From contig CM037836.1 of NCBI GenBank assembly GCA_021234535.1, positions 21,690,769 through 21,754,768 of the forward strand: a stretch of DNA of 64,000 nucleotides. The letters are read 5' to 3'. The notes beneath the pieces were generated by a model, which did not search any database, was not told the origin of the DNA, and saw only the letters and a list, made by a program, of their open reading frames with translations. Numbering within the stretch: position 1 is the stretch's first letter; every line of letters begins with the position of its first letter. Both the position numbers and the translations under genes were made by a program. This document shows, in pieces, positions 25,015 to 36,741 of this stretch. Origin of the DNA: Stichopus chloronotus (taxonomy: Eukaryota > Echinodermata > Holothuroidea > Aspidochirotida > Stichopodidae).

Positions 25015-25660
25015 GTTTATTCGTCAAACTTCCCCCTTATGGCACGAAAGGTCTTTTTAACAATTTCGCATTCGTCCAACGCCCTTGCATGATTATGTTG
25101 TCGCTGTCGCTATAACGACGGCATCAGACAGTCGCTGTTCACAATTGAGGCTGTGTTTTGCGGGCTTCTGTGCGTCATACATCAGATTTCATCACCTGGA
25201 AATATTACATGAACCCCCAAATCACACGTACCCACCCACACCTCGATCTGGTTTTTTTCATTGTGATTTAACTCCCGTAAATTAAGTCAGTCATCAAGAC
25301 GAGGTGAATATTATCCAGCATTAATTATTAACGTAATGAAGGTTGTTACATCCGTCAAACTTATCCTTTAAGAAAAAAGTATTCTAACCATCGGTTCAAT
25401 TATCATTGCATTTGTTGTCGCTACACCGACGGTATCAAAGAGTCATTGCACACTGTTGATACTGTGCCTTGCTGACTACTGTAGATCATATGCGAATGTA
25501 CACAGCACCTGGAATAAAATATATGTCCCAAAGACACCCTCACCTATCCACCCACACCTACGATGTAGTTTCTCATTGTGACTCAACCCTCGTAAAGTAA
25601 GTTATCTAACCCAGATGAATTAATACCGAATCTGTTGTCCATTCTGATTATTGAACAGGA
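25015..25660 (+). repeat. Diverged tandem duplication, period about 315-330 bp
   Basis: Two head-to-tail copies align: about 25015-25340 and 25345-25660. Paired landmarks include CGTCAAACTT, TTGTCGCT followed by CGACGG.ATCA, ATCACCTGGAA versus AGCACCTGGAA, the CCACCCACACCT block, and CATTGTGA.T followed by CTCGTAAA. The frames are not preserved between the copies, so the duplicated sequence is probably non-coding. Confidence 0.8.
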
Positions 25661-27039
25661 GTTTAAAAAAAAAAAACAAGCATTGATTTTATTTCATTTT
25701 AAACCTGCGTTGACCCTTCGTTGACATATATCCATCCACAGAATCAAGCATCGCATAGGATGTGGCGGCAGGTGTTAGCCCCTCGTGACAACACAAGCAT
25801 CTCAGGTGTGTCGCAGCTTCTGTATAAACGGTAGGATTGGCTAATCAATCGCTGAGTGTAAACTCGACACCTTGTAGCAGCAATGATTAATTCGTTTCTT
25901 CGTGATCATATATACAGTGAAAATCATAACCTCTGAAATATGATGGCGGCGAGTCCCTGTGAAAACGGAAATGTAATAAGCGATCAAAGACAGCCGACTG
26001 AATTTAATGATTATGGGGTGTAACGAGCAGAGCCGATGAAGATAATGCGATGACGAGCGAGGAGCGCGGCCGAAGCACGGTCGATCGCCGTGGGAGGAAA
26101 CACCGTGGGTGTATAAAGCACACAGGCATGTACGGTAGAGAGTGAATCCGTGGTGCGGTTGAAACACAAGAAGTATCATTTGGTGTATTAACAATAATCA
26201 GTGACGATATCTTTTATGGGTTTGGAAATGCATTTTGACGAAATTAATGATATACATTGCACACCCGGAGGATTTGGTTTTATTACTACACGTTTTGTAA
26301 CTTTTTGTTTTTGCTTTTCTTTACATTTTTTTTCAAGTTGTATAAATTCATGTTCCGATGTATAACTTTAAAGTCATTGTTTGTAGATGATCATGTGTAA
26401 TTGTCAACGGCAGTGGTGGATATTACACCGAGTTGAAAGTGGAGGGGAAGGAATTCTAATTTGAAATACTTGATTTATATCACTGGGTGTTCCTATCATT
26501 TATGTTCGTCATGTATTTATGAGCCGTCGGCAATTCTAAGGAACTTGATTCTATACATATGCCATGGCATGTATTGCGAAGACAAATGTATCCAGCCAGT
26601 ACTGTCAGAAGGCGGTATATCGCACTAACAAGCAATGGTGTTGATGAATTTCGATAAAACATGAATCTGACGTGATCCCTCCCTACCGCCGAAAATAAAA
26701 AGGTAGCCATTCTCCCAACTTCGTCGGTGCATCCATAATAACCTATTGTGTAACAAATAATTGGACTTAATATACATACACTCCATAGGTATGACCGTCA
26801 GTTGACATAGTTAATATCATTTCATCCCCAGTGGTATAATGTATTGATTTTTACACACAAATTTACTCTGCAATAATGAAAAGAATATAAGATCATACAC
26901 GAACGAAAAATACATAAATTTTTTCCATAAAGTCTTCATATTTTTATTCAAATATGGCAATGTAAAATAGCGATGTTACAAATTTAAATAATTTTCTTAT
27001 TAAATTTAGCATTTCAAAATGCCCCTGGGTAACAAATAT
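25661..27039. other. Non-coding stretch with a GC-richer island
   Basis: Positions of about 25990-26130 are noticeably richer in G+C and CpG than the surroundings and are followed by TATAAAG at 26111-26117 on the plus strand. This could be a core promoter, but no first exon can be supported. A 12-bp palindrome, ATGCCATGGCAT, lies near 26560. Confidence 0.35.
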
Positions 27040-27240
27040 TAGTGTCACAGATCATTTGGAACCCAGATTGCAATATTCAATGTTTTTTCATGGCGGCCAT
27101 ATTGGAATTCAAAATGGTGGCCGAACCGTTAGTCAGACCTATTGCATTCGTCATTGTTTTAACTTACCATGTCAAAATACTCCCGTATGCAAATTTTCAC
27201 ATTTTCTGCCAGAAGTCATCATCTGGAACAGTTTTTGTTA
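27040..27240. repeat. Interspersed-repeat-like segment with GGCGGCCAT / AATGGTGGCC hairpin
   Basis: GGCGGCCATATTGG and CAAAATGGTGGCC form an imperfect short inverted repeat around GAATT. From memory, blocks of this kind (translating as MAAILEFKM) recur in many invertebrate assemblies as repeats, so frames across it should not be taken as genes. The exact family was not determined. Confidence 0.45.
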
Positions 27241-29510
27241 CATATCTGCCTGACTAGAAGCGTTAATCTCAGATAACGTAAAAAGAGGCTAAGTATAGCC
27301 CCCTATATATGCTAATTTGAACATATTTTTTATCACAAAATTATTTTATTGGAAAGAATGTTCTGATAAGATTAAATGAATCATACAATTCTAGCATGTA
27401 CTGGTAGATCCTACTAATTTACATCCATCATAACTCCATGACAATAACGTTACAACATATATGTACTTCTCTCTCCTGTCCATAAACATTTGATTCGAAG
27501 CTTACACTTCAGAGTTAGATACCAGTGATGCCAGTTAACGTAGGCCATATATCCTATGCAACACCAATTCTGTTATTATTTTTACTTGTCTGTAAACATT
27601 TGTAACTCCAGACATATGTAATCCATAACAAAGCTATCAAAAGAATAGAAACACTGCCTTTTCTTTGGCTTGTTTTATAACTGCATTCAGAAATTGGCTT
27701 CACCGGTGACTAAAACCACGGGATTTTCATTATTCTAAGGAGATCCTGCAAGGGACGTTAAAACAAGTGCATTTTTTCTTCTAGAACATTGAACATCAAA
27801 TCCAACCTCCTATTTATTCTGCCGTTGGCTCGGTTTGGTTTCCAGATGTTCTTGTAATTTTTTTCCCTGTGTTTCGTTATTTAAAAGAGTACCGAGCAAC
27901 TATGACAATCTTGGCCGAACGGAATTACCAGTGTTGAGATAAACAAGTCATTATCTTTCCTGGTTAAACTTTCAGTCCAGTAACTTCTTTGCTGTCCTAG
28001 AAATTGGTCATGTGACGTAAAATGTGTCACATGCAGGACATCGGCACACCAAATTCAAACTGTCCACAGTTCTTTGTCTCCACTAAATGAGCCTAATCAA
28101 GAAACAGACAGCGATAAATAAACACAACAGGTGTAACAGGAAATTTCCTCCCTCAAAATATGTCAGCTCCAATATACCTGACAATAAAAATATCCCTCAC
28201 CCCAGAAAAATTTACTGTGTTTCTCTGCAATGTTTCACCATCTTTATATATTTGTTAAAATTAACAATGTTGTTGTTACGTGATACTAAAAAAAAATATA
28301 GTGTCTGCTTGAGTAATTGAATTACTCCCTTTGGAAAATTCAATTCAATTTCATTAAATACCATGTGTTTTGATAAACTATTACCATTATTTGTAAAAAG
28401 TCATCTATGCCTAAAACGAAAGGAATAATTATTACAACTTATTGTGGACATGAAGGTGACGTGGGAGGGATTATTCCAGGTTGGGAGGAATTCTCCTGGC
28501 AAATTCACCAGTCAAGGGGGGGGGGGGGAGGGAATGGGTGGTGAGATTTTCAATGAAATCTTTACCAGGAAGACACGTTGCCGTCAGTCCTTCCTGTGAA
28601 ATACGCTAAGGCGATAGTAACATACTTCCTTTTATTTCACTCTTTCCGTTTATCATATAATTGTCTTCAGTACTCCGGCCATCAGAACTCCCCATCTCTT
28701 GTAAATGATTATCATTCTTTCAGGGTGTCCGACGAGGCTGTAAATTGTTCATATGGTATATACCTAACATTCTTTACCATTTAGTTCCTTTTCCAAGCTT
28801 CCTGAATATACGATAATTGTTTCCTTAATAGAGAAAAATGTAAATAAATGTTAATAAAGAGACAAGACGGTATCCTAATTTTTATTAAAGATTCCCTCAT
28901 TTTGTCTCATTATTTTAGTCTTTTGACATAAGTTATTCTCATTGTAATGAAAAGTATCTGTACCTCTTTACCTACATACCTTTAAACATACATCTCTATA
29001 GTCGAGCTGACACATTCATAAGCCAAATATAGTCACCAACTGTAAGAAAAAAAAAAAAAGTAGAGGGAAAAGAAGGGGAAAATGTCGTTTGTAGTTTGTC
29101 TGTGATAAATGAAAGCGATAAAAAACAAAAAGAAAAACGAAAACCCTGTTTCATTCCTCTTTGTCCTCTCCTCTGCCAAAAGAAGAAAAAAAAAGAAACT
29201 TTTCCTTAGAGCACGTCAAATAATACGTCCGTTTCTTCACGTTCGATGGGTACGCCCGTCCACTTATGCAGATTACGGCGAGGAATAAAACATATTTACA
29301 TGACGTGCAAGAAATGAGTGATGTTGAATTCCTTGCTCGGGGCGGAGGATAATTGACTTCAGGTGCTAATGGAATGTGGTTATCGATAGCGAGCACACCT
29401 TGAAACTTGAAACCCAGTCCCTTGCAGTAATTAGCATGTCTGTGGTTCGTCACTCGGACAAGCGAAAACGTTTTGCAGGGAATAATTGGCAAGCCTCTGG
29501 AATTAAGAAC

Positions 29511-29512
<2 letters not shown>
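27241..29512. other. Non-coding stretch
   Basis: It includes a G13 run at 28516-28528 and a poly-A tract near 29047-29058. No gene is supported. Confidence 0.5.

Positions 29513-29561
<49 letters not shown>
29513..29561. repeat. (GA)n microsatellite
   Basis: An uninterrupted (GA)n array of about 49 bp. Arg-Glu and Ser-Leu frames across it are artefacts. Confidence 0.97.
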
Positions 29562-29564
<3 letters not shown>

Positions 29565-29857
29565 GGCAAAAGCATTTTTTTTTTTTTTTGAAGTTGATAT
29601 GCTGAGTATGAATCAGTGATGTGAATACCTTCTGTCAACTCTAACGACAGCTCCTACAGTTTGACAGTAAATAACGAAGTTGAGGGATACATACAAATAT
29701 GTAATGTTACATATACGAAGCCCGTACGAACACGACTGGCGTTTTTTAGACTCGATCGATCAGACGTTTAGTCGTGTGACTTTCATGTATTCCCGAAGAT
29801 TTGTCTTGACAAACACCACTGATGTTCATGAGGATTTCAGCAATTCATCATCACCAG

Positions 29858-29935
29858 AATGAGAGAGAAGGAAGGAAGCAAAGGAGGAGGAAAAGGAGGA
29901 AGGAAGGAAGTACGGTAAAGAGGAAGAAGATAGTA
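29858..29935. repeat. Polypurine tract
   Basis: GGAAGGAAG and GGAGGA type units make a purine strand with few interruptions. Such tracts can adopt triplex structures. Confidence 0.7.
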
Positions 29936-30357
29936 TGGTGCAACTGAACACATTGGTCTAGAGATGGAGAAGTGGAGAACTTGAAACGAGAGCAAGAACT
30001 GATGGAAGGGATGAAGATTGATTGGTTTTATGTTTTGGTAACGTTGTATCAGCGCAGAATATCTGTAGTCACGACAAATGGGGGAGTCTAACTTGACTGT
30101 CATTAATTTATATTAAAGAATCCAAGCTTTTATAAACATTGAGTAACTGTAAAATGTAATAGAAGAAGATGATCGCTACATTGTCAGTCATGTCATAGAA
30201 TGTTTACTGTTATACCGAAATGAACACTTCAGATCGTGTTTGTTTATTCATCTATTGTTCCTGTAAGCACCTGTAAGGGATCAATGGCTTACGTCGATTT
30301 CGACATGTTTATCATGAGTTATAATTTGAATTTAGAAGTTGAGAATCAGGGAGCCCA

Positions 30358-30680
30358 ATGTGGGCTCATCAAGGACCTTATACAATGTTGATCGCGGATG
30401 AACACCGGCGAGATTCGCCTACTCTTTTCGATAAGTGTCCAGAGGATATCGAGGCAGGGGTTAATCCAGACAATCGCCAATGCAAACCAATGCAAACCCA
30501 AACCTGCTCCCGGGACCGCCATTTAACGTCCCCATCCGACGTACGAGAGCGTTCACCCCAGTCTTTAGTAAGTTTCCGAAAAGCTGGGAGTTGTGGAGAA
30601 CCTGCCCAGCTCAGCAGCCCACCAGCTGTAGAAAGCAATAATAGTAACAACACTGCAAGAGTGTCGTCACTATTGATGGT
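30358..30680 (-). repeat. Probable ancient interspersed repeat with conserved GTCC/GGAC core
   Basis: The segment is richer in G+C than its flanks. It contains GGGACCGCCATTTAACGTCC at 30512-30531 and CGCCTACTCTTTTCGATAAG at 30416-30435. Read on the minus strand, the order (a GGACGTTAAAT..GGTCCC block, then CGAAAAGAGTAGGCG) resembles a repeat I recall being widespread in invertebrate genomes. Frames of 108 and 121 codons lie on opposite strands over it, and neither looks like a known protein. Confidence 0.5.
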
Positions 30681-30838
30681 ATAAATACCAAAAATTTGAC
30701 ATGGGCCTATTTGAAAAATGAATATCTGTACCGCTATACCCACATAGAAAATTTTAAGTTATACCTTAGAAAATGCATTAAAAATATTTAGTATTTCAGA
30801 GTCTAGGGATGTTATAGAAATCACTCGTACATTCACAT

Positions 30839-31181
30839 TTAAAGGGGAATAGAACACACCAACACTACACACAAAGGAAACAGCTTTAATCATTGTTAAA
30901 ACATTCAGTCTCATCAATAAACATCAGCAGAAGCTTGATCTCTTCAAAATATTATGCATGTGTCAACTATGGAGGATGCATCATTTGAATTTCCAAAAGG
31001 TTGGGTGAACAAATTAGTGTTGAGCAACAAATAACTGCAGAGAATTTTATTTCTTGAAATGAAGGCTACTGTCCTTCCTTTTTTTTTTTTTAAAAAAAAT
31101 CTTTCATTCTGCAACCACAAACATTGTTTTTAAAGATATGTTTTTTTTTTCTGTTAAACAAATTTCCCTTTTTCCCTTTAA
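30839..31181. mobile_element. TTAA-type MITE, family 1, copy B
   Basis: The left end TTAAAGGGGAATAG and right end TTTTTCCCTTTAA are inverted, with TTAA outermost at both sides. The element is 343 bp, in the same orientation as copy A at 8733-9047. It is longer mainly because of poly-T and A/T slippage near 31081-31150. Internal homology to copy A is clear throughout. There is no coding capacity. Confidence 0.85.
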
Positions 31182-32047
31182 ACAATCGTCAAACAAAGAT
31201 TAGCATACATGCAATCCCCACCAGTCAATAAAATTAAGCTGCTTGTGATACTACTGAAATGTTGTTTAGGGTTTCCTTGGTTATGTTCATGCTTTCCCAG
31301 CTTAGCGAACTTGACTTCCTCATATAAGTGGAATTTGGAAACGATGCGATTGCCTTCACACGGTTTTAATATTTTCTTCCCACTTTTTCCATCTACCGGC
31401 GGCGATGAGCCTGGCATCACAATATTCAAGTGGCACCATTAACGTATTGTTTGTTGGCAGTTAAACATACACATAGTCGGCCTTGAATGCTCAGGCCGCC
31501 TACAGTGTTCTCGAGTTTGAACCCCTCCCTGATCACCATAGGTATTAATGGAATCTACACAAAACAATTCCAAGAATTATGCCCATCTTGACAAACTAGT
31601 GAAAGTGAGAATATTTAAGGCGCCTCATACACACTCACATATATTATTGATTATTATTATTACTAACAAATTTCTAAGGGTAATCATGCTCTGATCAGTG
31701 AACCAAATGTGTGTGTCAAATGTTGGAGCAATGGCTTCCAAGAAACTTGTCTTACCATCAGATGCAGGGGAAACTTCGGCATAGTTGTGAGTAGATTCTT
31801 AAGTTGTTGTCGATAAACAGATGCTCTGAAGCAACCGTGTCACAAGCAGGGGACTGTCAGTGGTGATGAACCTCCATGCCGTTTTTGGTGTGACTTAGGC
31901 CAAGGATTTGACTATAGCATCTATAAAGACCCATATATTAACACGGCTATGCGGGGTGGTCGTTATAAAGAGGCATAAATATGAATTTATTCTGTCCTGA
32001 CGAGAGTTAAAGGAGAATGGGGAGTTGAAAAATACATCTTACGGAAC
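31182..32047. other. Non-coding stretch
   Basis: No supported gene. A TTAAAGGAGAATGGGG block near 32009 resembles the family 1 MITE end but has no matching right terminus. Confidence 0.45.
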
Positions 32048-32235
32048 TTTTTGCACTTTCTTTCTCCAAATCGAGTAAGAAGCATGCCTATTTAACAGAT
32101 TTGTGGTAAAAAAAATGATCGGCCAAAGTTTGTTAGAGATCGCCCCAGTAGAGAGAAAAACCGTTAATATTTGAATTTTGCTTATGTTGTGGCCCGCAAG
32201 ATAATATTCATGAGTATGTCTTTTACGCAGCTAGC
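32048..32235 (+). repeat. Dispersed repeat E, copy 1
   Basis: It aligns with 50000-50195 in the same orientation. Shared blocks include TTAACAGATTTGT, GCCCCAGTA.AGAGAAAA, and ATAATATTCAT.AG.ATGT.TTTTA. Element ends are unclear. Confidence 0.7.
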
Positions 32236-32291
32236 TTCACCATTGAATGTTGTTTGGCCATATATTATCATTTTTTACCTTGACTCTGCAG

Positions 32292-32371
32292 GTAGACATT
32301 GGTGGCCTTCAATCAACGACATTACTCCTGCAAAGTTAATACATTTTGTCGATACCTTTGTGAATACTTAA
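32292..32371 (+). CDS. Weak candidate terminal exon
   Basis: A good acceptor (TTTTACCTTGACTCTGCAG) is followed, after two bases, by a frame reading RHWWPSINDITPAKLIHFVD and on to a TAA at 32369-32371. It is short and unrecognised. Confidence 0.12.
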
Positions 32372-32533
32372 TACTTGTCATAGGTTATCTTATGCAGTAC
32401 AACAACAACACAGGATATCCAAAAACACCATGTTGTTCTGATAATGTCAGTTTTCATCATGTTGATTTAAGGCTGTGAGGTCGAATAATTTATATACATA
32501 GTTATGGCTTCTTTTCTAAACATTAGTGGTTAC

Positions 32534-32824
32534 ACCAGGTGCAAAATTCGGAAGTGGGTACCTGTGTTCCATAGTCGGTCGGGTACCGGAAGCCTAACTT
32601 CCGTTAAACCAACCTGACTTAGAGTTTGTTGTGAAGCCATAATGCAATATTTTGCTTTGCATATTAATATAACACCATGTACCATACATACGAGTAAGGC
32701 GATGAAATGTTCTTAATTACGGCTCATGTTGAATTTTGTCACACGTGAGATGTACGTTTACGAAAACTTTGACTCTGGGTAGCAAATTTCAGAACTAGGT
32801 CCTGGCGTCGGTCGGATACCCGGG
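32534..32824 (+). repeat. Pair of diverged direct repeats, about 240 bp apart
   Basis: Positions 32534-32590 and 32774-32824 share a GCAAA.TTC block, an AGGT/GGTACCTG-like block and GTCGGTCGG.TACC. Homology outside these blocks is weak. Confidence 0.5.
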
Positions 32825-35800
32825 TTACTGATGGAAACACTTCCAAGTGTGTCAAAACATTCAAAATGACTCGAAATCTGACCAAAAACAAAAATTCCCT
32901 TCAAAAGAAACACTGTTTAAAAAAAAAGAACTGGAATTTGACCTGCTTTTTCCCTGTAATTGATAGAATGAAAATTGTGGTGATAATTATGGTTTGTTTT
33001 TAAATAGTTTCTGCAGAACGTGATCTTTCTAGCTCATTTGGAGGAGTTTTTTACCTACGTAACTTGAAAAGAAAACTTTGACTTGCACTGACGTCACATA
33101 ACAACAAACAAGGGCGCCCCCTTTGACGGTATCACTGTGACGTCTCATGCAAGTGGTCCATAGACAATTGGACATCAAGTGCAGGCAATACACAGTTGTT
33201 ACTTCTCCTCTGCTCATTTAGTCTGCATTTTGATGATTTTACAAGAGTAATGAGTGTAGTTAGTAATGGAGCAATAACAATCTAGCTAACTATATCAACC
33301 CAATGTTCAAGGATGAAAGTCCCCGCGTAAACTGTTCATGTGTAAATGTCAGTATAAACTCCCCTGCCGTCAAGCAAAATTGATCATACATGACAAGTCA
33401 TGTGCATGCGGTTGTGAACGTATCAACACTGAAAGCAGGTGTAATTTCTCCATTGAATATTGCATATGGATAACAGTATACCGATTCTAGAGAAGGAATT
33501 TTCAAGGCGCGAACTTTCCCCTTCAAGTTTGCTCAGGTAGAAACCTTGTCATGATATTGTGACCTGTTACGACGCATAAACTGCAATATGGTGTTTTATA
33601 TCGTTACTTAGTGTATTGCCTTGTCCCTTGCATGTTTTAATGTTCAATCTACCTGAAAAGAACATCGGACGTATAATGTATTTATTCTTCTTTCACAGGT
33701 GACTACTCAGCAGGCTGTCCAGTAAAACAGATTTAACACCGTCTCAAACTCTTATGAATTCTTATGAATTCTGATGACCATATAGCAGCGCGCATCTAAA
33801 CTAATAAGTGTATATTCATCCTATGCTATACGCTGTGAAGCGTATCAAACTTTACTCGACGTAGATTGAAATGCGCGAGCGTTGAAACTTTTTACTCGCG
33901 CTCAGTGGTTCCTTATATCATTTTCTGTCGGATTAATGATTCTCCAATCTCTCAATTTAGGCTATAGATATTCCTTTTTTTATTACATTTTTTTTTCTAT
34001 TCTCCCGGATTGTACACCGTGGAATCATTATCACGAAACTCAGTTGAGCATCTTCTTATGCGATTCTCGAGTAATTCCATAAACGATGATCTCTATCTAA
34101 GTAGGTCGCAAAGACAAGAAAGTAGAAAATAATTTGTGTCTAAAAGTCCAAAGTATGGGAAGAAGAAAAAGAAGGAAAAAAAGGATAAAGAAAGAGAAGA
34201 TATTATCCCGAGGGTTTTATTTTATTCAATCAATTTGAGTCAGAGGATGAACTCGCCCGTTATATATATGATGTATGCAGGCACGCCGAATTACTCCTAA
34301 CCATTGATCGAGCAAACTCTAATAAGTCAATAGAATTAGAGAGTTTGCTCTTCTTCCCAGAGGCAGGGTTATCGCATGTCCCTCCTCGAGCATCAATTGA
34401 ATCTTTTCTTGCATTTACCGCATTAGAAATAATTAATTTTCCCTGAGCTGGACTGCGATATACATGGAATCATGTAACGAAAATATAGGCCAGGTGAAAG
34501 AGTCCTTTCCTGAAAAACAGAAGGAGAAACTTGGGAGGGAAAGAAATGAATACAAGATGGAAAAGAAATGTGTGCGGGGATGGAGGGGGTGGGGTGTGAG
34601 GAAGAATGATAAAGAGAAGACAATGAGATTAGGCAGTATGGCCCATAGATACGGATTAACTTTTACTATATTATCAACCGCTTACGATAGTCACGTGGGT
34701 ACATCTATGACAGTCCTAATGATGTACAAATCGGTACTATATATACTCTTTTCGAATGTTACCTCGATTATTCGACCAAATTGAGGTGTCTGATTTTGGA
34801 AACGTGCAAAAGCAGAGAGTGAAAAACAAAAGTTAAGGCAACTCAAACAAAAGAAAAAAAGAGAGAAAAAAGAAAGGAAATTAAAGGAAAAAGCAAAGAA
34901 AAAAAGACAGAGAGAAAAGGGTGGGATTGGAAACGAACTCTGATCTAGATGGAGTGATAGTGAACACACCTGCTTTTGTTTTAATATATTCGCATACATA
35001 CTCTCTAACAGCAACTAAACGGCAATCGGGTTGAATGGCTCACCAAACTTTTCCGTAAAGTATTGTTGTACTCGATACACCTAGATTCGAGAATTTTAGT
35101 GAGAGAAGGTTCACAACCGCTTGGTTGGACTGTTGTTTTTCCTCTCTACTTAACATTTTTTTTGTTGGGGGGGGGGGGATATGGAGTTGTTCTATCTTTG
35201 TGGAACGTAATGACAGAACAAACCACATTCCTATGCAATGTAATCAGTGCAAATTACACAACAGTGTAAACTTTGGGTAGTCTGTGCGTGCGCATGTATG
35301 CGTTTGTGCATCTGTATGAGGTGACGGTATGCCTGTTTCCATACATATGTTACTATGGGATTTCACCTTGATGACAACACTTACTACCAATTGAGTGGCT
35401 AGTGGGACTTTTTTGCTGGAGATACTAAGAAAGTTCCCTTTTCTGTTTATTTCTATCTGCTTTTAGAATTAATGTGTCGAACAAATTACTACAATATAAC
35501 TTATCATATACTGGCCCTTGTGTGCACAAACCGTTTGCCCAATTGGTGTGCACGCAGTGTGTTTCGTTTGTTTTTATTGTCCTTAATCGGGCAAATTTGA
35601 CTACCTCAGGAATACCTGCATGTACACATGTCACATTTTGCGAACAAATTGACGACATTTTTATTAAATTTATCTTTTATGATATAGTGATTAGACTACC
35701 ATTTTTTTTTGGGGGGGGGGGAGGGTTGGGATAAGAAATGTAAAATATATCGGGGAATTCAGTTCCATTCTCATTCAGCTTTTCGTAGATCACACCCTGC

Positions 35801-36119
35801 ACAGATGTTGCAAATAAGTAAAATTCAGTCCTGCTTACAATTTACTACAGGAAAACATCAACACATCAAAACACTAGAAAAAAAAAAGTGGGCTGACACT
35901 TGCATTTTCGATCCGCGTTTTTTTTTCCAAAATATGTATACTTTAACGGTGATTAGTAGTGATAACTTTGGTCCACTTTGTTCTATTTTGAGTCATAATC
36001 CCATCTGCAGTACAATGTAGTCCAATAACATTTAACCTTCAGTCTTAACTTTCCTAGAGAGGTGCGGTGTATCATATGGAACGCCAAATGGGCAAAAGGA
36101 ATCGGTAGCGGGGTAATTT
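32825..36119. other. Non-coding stretch with purine and G tracts
   Basis: A long polypurine zone lies at about 34802-34925, with a smaller one at 34150-34205. G runs of 12 and 11 occur at 35167-35178 and 35711-35721. No gene is supported. Confidence 0.5.
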
Positions 36120-36140
36120 TAAGTGGAATCGTCGTACAAT

Positions 36141-36265
36141 GAAGTAGTAGCGATGTGAAATGACACAGTAGCCGTGTGAAACGAAGTAGCAGCCATGTAA
36201 AATGAAGTAATAGCGATGTAAATGAAATACTAGCGATGTAAAATGAAAAAGAAGCGATATAAGAT
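36141..36265. repeat. 21-bp minisatellite, about six units
   Basis: Six head-to-tail units of 20-21 bp begin GAAGTAGTAGCGATGT or close variants. A degenerate unit precedes them from about 36120. Because the period is divisible by three, a repetitive reading frame rich in His, Tyr and Phe appears on the minus strand; I regard it as an artefact. CGTA-rich degenerate DNA follows at 36290-36390, including the palindrome GTGCGTACGCAC. Confidence 0.85.
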
Positions 36266-36524
36266 GAACTGCGTGGGAACGGTCCATACGTGCTCGAAAA
36301 TGCGTGCGGATTGTCGTATGTGTACGTTTATGTTTTGGTACGTACGGGCGTGAGTGCGTCCGTCCGTCAGTGCGTACGCACGTACGTAGGTAAGCTATGT
36401 GTTAGTGTTATTTCACTAGTCGACTATCAGTGTCGTTGTATTTAGCCTGTTATTGCTAATTAGTTGCCCACACCCACTAGTAGGGAGTGATACCCAATAG
36501 GATCACTTTGCATTTCATAGACAA

Positions 36525-36541
36525 CCCCCCCCCCCCCCCCC
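36525..36541. repeat. C17 homopolymer
   Basis: Seventeen consecutive C, the longest of nine G/C runs of at least 12 bases in the window. Confidence 0.95.
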
Positions 36542-36634
36542 GTAGCCAAATGAAATAAGAGGTGAATTATTTTCATTATTTGGGATACACATCAGTGTAT
36601 ATTCTTCTTATTTTGTGTGTCTTATTCTGCCCTG

Positions 36635-36741
36635 GGTGCGATTATGGATCGCACCGCCAATCTGAAACTCAGGTTGCGTCTGATTTCCAAAAGTTAACTT
36701 TGGCAGTACCACTCATACTGGAGTATGTGTGGTACTGCCAA
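36635..36741. repeat. Two strong adjacent hairpins
   Basis: GGTGCGAT/ATCGCACC (36635-36655) is a perfect 8-bp stem with a 5-base loop. At 36700-36741, TTGGCAGTACCACTCATACT faces its complement across a 2-base spacer with one mismatch, giving a 42-bp near-perfect palindrome. The pair lies at the upstream edge of dispersed repeat D copy 2. Confidence 0.9.

Noticed and set aside
27166..27226. Minus-strand exon between TTCCAG and GTAAGTT
   Set aside because: All three frames contain stops, and the segment lies in a probable interspersed repeat.
28724..28741. Reverse-transcriptase-like GVRRGC after a good acceptor
   Set aside because: Only about six residues fit the LINE block GVRQGC. The following sequence lacks the usual LSP..LF continuation and no other RT block is nearby.
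31505..31530. tRNA/SINE B-box-like GGTTCAAACTC on the minus strand (and GTTCAAATCC at 3773, GTTCAAATCT at 55354)
   Set aside because: No pairing T-stem and no A box at the right distance, so no tRNA or tRNA-derived SINE can be supported.
32009..32027. TTAAAGGAGAATGGGG resembling the family 1 MITE left end
   Set aside because: No matching right terminus or internal homology follows.
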